From Dolomedes plantarius (lineage: Eukaryota; Arthropoda; Arachnida; Araneae; Dolomedidae), in NCBI GenBank assembly GCA_907164885.2, contig OU015490.1, positions 231,671,741 through 231,735,740 on the forward strand: DNA of 64,000 bases, read 5' to 3'. A model generated the notes under the pieces. That model saw only the letters and a list, made by a program, of their open reading frames with translations, was not told the origin of the DNA and ran no database searches. A program made the translations under genes and the position numbers. Below, one piece after another: positions 61,579 to 64,000 of this stretch (positions are counted from its first letter, which is position 1; the number at the start of each line of letters is the position of its first letter).

Positions 61579-62179
61579 TCTATATAATTAAGTTACTAAT
61601 ACGACTTTTTGGGCAGTCTGTGAGAGAAAACTACTGCATCCATTTACTTGATTTTTGTCTACGAAAGATTGTAATCTGTAGATTTGTCAAATTTGGTTTT
61701 TGTAACCGCGATTTCTATTAATTAGCGATAATTTAAAATTTAAAAAAAAATATTTTTGCGCATGCTCAGTGGTATGTTTAAATCTGGCTTTCGAAACTCA
61801 CTGTTTCTGCGCAAACTCAGTGACATGTTTTAATGATAAACACGTTTATTCCAAGGAGTCTCTCTAGATCTCTCTCTGCCATTTTTGCTTTTATGATAAT
61901 CATGTTTGTGAAATAGAAGATTAAACCTGATGGAAATCGTTTATTTCTCGCTGTTTTATTAGCTATAATTTAGTTTAAAAATATTGCTTTCTGCGCATGC
62001 TCAGTGACAGTTTTAAATCCGGCTATAGATACTAAGCACGAGGCCGCTTAAACACATTAATTTGTTTCTGCGCATTATTATGATTTTCAACATTTGGCAA
62101 CGATGTGTTGAGTATAGTTTGTGTATTAGTACATTTTTTTTTATTATCTAGTCGTCATGTTTTGACGGGTACCATCTAG
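61579..62179 (+). mobile_element. Non-autonomous Helitron-like element (601 bp)
   Basis: Starts A|TCTATATAATTAAGTTACTA at 61579. Ends with CGTCATGTTTTGACG, then GGTACCATCTAG at 62179, followed by T: hairpin, 12-base spacing and CTAG as in Helitrons. The end resembles that at 55125-55144, suggesting one family. Inside, TGCGCATGCTCAGTG occurs at 61757-61771 and 61992-62006, with a variant at 61808-61822. No coding. Confidence 0.75.
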
Positions 62180-64000
62180 TTATAATTAAAAACATAAAAA
62201 TAAATGTGTCTCACAGGATTTAAAATGAGAAATACGAATTAGTCCGATTCTATATGCATTTTTGAGGTAAAATTCTACGCATTCGGGCAATGGTTATTTA
62301 CAAATATACCACCGTGTTTAAATTAGTTAGAAGAACTTGATCAAGAGTTTAAACAATACTCATATTTAAAGATGTAAAAATCTAAGGGATTATTCCTTAT
62401 CGTTATTTGGAAAAAATAATTGGTACTATTATTTTTAAAACACTGCATGTACAGTTCTGAGGACAGCATATGAAATTCTTGCAATTACTTCAGTTACATT
62501 TATTGGCTACTTTATTATGTGGGCACCATATACGAGAGCCATATAGCTAGTGCTGCCTATGAGAAGCTAGTGCAGGAACGTCCATACCTTATCTAGTATT
62601 CGCAGCTGGGCCCAGTTGGCTGAAGATCGAGATGCTAAACACTTTACACGATGTGGACGATTCGTAATAGGCAACACAAGTTAACGCGAAATTGCTCAAA
62701 ACTCCGGAGAATATCATTTTAACTTCAATGCAATGGCAGTGAGCACCCAGACTTGTGTCATTTAACAACCCCTACAAACTATCAGTAATGTTACGAGATG
62801 AAGAAGCACTACACTTCACGGGGGAACTTACGTAGGGGCTGGCCACGACTCCTGTCGATGAACCTTATGTGAGTATGCGAGAGACGGGCCCGGGGTTTAC
62901 ACTGTCGCCTCCACAATTGACCAGCACCCCAATTAGGCCAAATCGGCACCTAGAAAGTCAACGCACCGATACCGGTTAGTCATTGTTTGCTTTGCTTCTT
63001 TTTTGGTCTCGTGTTTCGCTCCACCCTCACTAATTGTGAGTCGTTGGGCATCTCTTTTTGCTGGCCCCAGGATATCCCTGTTCACACCTACGCCTTTCAT
63101 CCGTTGTTCCAAATTTTTACCAGGCCAACTTAATTGGCCACCCCAGCCATCTTAAATGGCCCATCAGGCAGTACCTCTGCACGGGTCCGCGCCCCCTGGC
63201 TTGCCACTCTGTGTGCGCGCCGCTCGGGAACACGGGACTTGTTTTGGTCCGTCCGCGGTCTTACTCCACGGTTGGGATTTCAACCTGGAAGGCCCTTACG
63301 TAGCCACGACGGGTCACATTTCATGCCTTAGAGATGAAGAAGCACAACGAAAATGTGATATTGTTGGACGAGTTATTTCGTAACCTACTCCTATTTTTGA
63401 TCTCCCCCTCTTCCGAGGATTTGTTAGACTATGGCACCGATTGGGATTAGTATTCCGGTCCAGAATCTGTGGATTAGAGTTGGAATACCATCATAGGTGG
63501 TTTTTATCACTTTCTATTGTCTTTTACAGACTCAAATCAGCCATTTTATCCCTCGTACAGCAAAACGTGACAGTAGTGTTCCCTAAGGCAGGTCTCACAC
63601 CGAAAAAGCAAATGTTTCAGAGAGTAGCTTGCTGATTCTTCCGAAAACGACAGCAATGCGAAACATCAGTCCGATATCGGAAGCATTCGCACATTGAAGA
63701 AACGGACTGCTTTACCCACGAATGCACTGTAGAAGGTAAACAAGTGCGCTAGCGCAAGCATGGTAGCGTATTTTATTTACAAAAATGAGAAAGGGTGATG
63801 TGACAAAACTGAAGAAAGCAAAGATTTTGCCTCCGGTATAAAACAACAAAGTGGATTCTGAGCAGCCTCCTACAACATAGCGACAGATTGATGGCACATT
63901 TCTAAAAGATGAAATTGCTGTTGAGGGACAAAACAGATTATGTATACAAATAAATTCAATAATTTTTGATGCTCGAGTTATAACAGATTAATTTTGTTTA
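62180..64000. other. Intergenic DNA with a GC-rich block
   Basis: 62560-63400 is much more GC-rich than the rest of the window (GGGTCCGCGCCCCCTGGCTT; TGCGCGCCGCTCGGG) with overlapping short frames in all phases. It is more likely a dispersed repeat than a gene, since no frame exceeds 81 codons or has a motif I know. AGATGAAGAAGCAC occurs at about 62798 and 63331. The remainder is AT-rich and empty. Confidence 0.4.

Noticed and set aside
62560..63400. Host gene in the GC-rich block
   Set aside because: Several overlapping short frames in one strand with no clear favourite and no motif; composition fits a dispersed repeat better.

Overview
This is a non-coding, repeat-dominated stretch of an animal nuclear genome. 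The base composition is strongly AT-rich, there is a 100-base N run (18901-19000, a scaffold gap), and long (TA)n, (CA)n and (TG)n microsatellites are common. No bacterial-style gene density is visible. The transposon families (Tc1/mariner with DD34E and longer-spaced catalytic triads, piggyBac, Helitrons ending in CTAG, a Penelope-like element, a Ty3/gypsy-type LTR element) and two multi-copy arthropod protein families point to an arthropod. I think a spider, perhaps an orb-weaver, is most likely; that is inference from remembered family resemblance, not a search.

Layout. 1-8 kb: a dead Tc1 element (827-2127), then mostly featureless AT-rich DNA. 8.4-11.2 kb: a decayed copy of a multi-copy arthropod gene family, then a decayed mariner-type transposase. 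11.8-13.6 kb: Helitron-like ends in reverse orientation. 15.6-16.9 kb: a 710-bp Helitron between two ~210-bp direct repeats; a 3'-truncated relative lies at 21.5-22.0 kb. 22.15-24.72 kb: an internally deleted LTR retrotransposon. 25.2-32.1 kb: a Penelope-like element with its GIY-YIG nuclease upstream of the reverse transcriptase, split by a piggyBac element that is itself split by a mariner. 33.4-35.0 kb: a second three-level nest (TTAA MITE containing a TA MITE containing a Helitron); an uninterrupted copy of the outer MITE at 49.4-49.8 kb confirms it to the base. 35.4-36.9 kb: a TIR element with 8-bp target duplications carrying part of an uncharacterised arthropod protein family. 38.9-46.3 kb: duplicated sequence with an inferred insertion, two MITEs, a possible LTR end and two Tc1 elements. 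49.8-54.7 kb: mostly microsatellites. 54.7-59.1 kb: a tandem duplication with CRE-like palindromes, a long foldback element, a gutted mariner and another MITE.

The only convincing host gene is at 59832-60911 (+). It is the coding exon of a secreted, Gly/His-rich protein of 359 residues with a signal peptide, two 67-residue C-terminal repeats, a splice acceptor just before the ATG and a polyadenylation signal 110 bp after the stop. Everything else recognisable is mobile DNA, nearly all of it broken, so the window records transposon history more than a working pathway.
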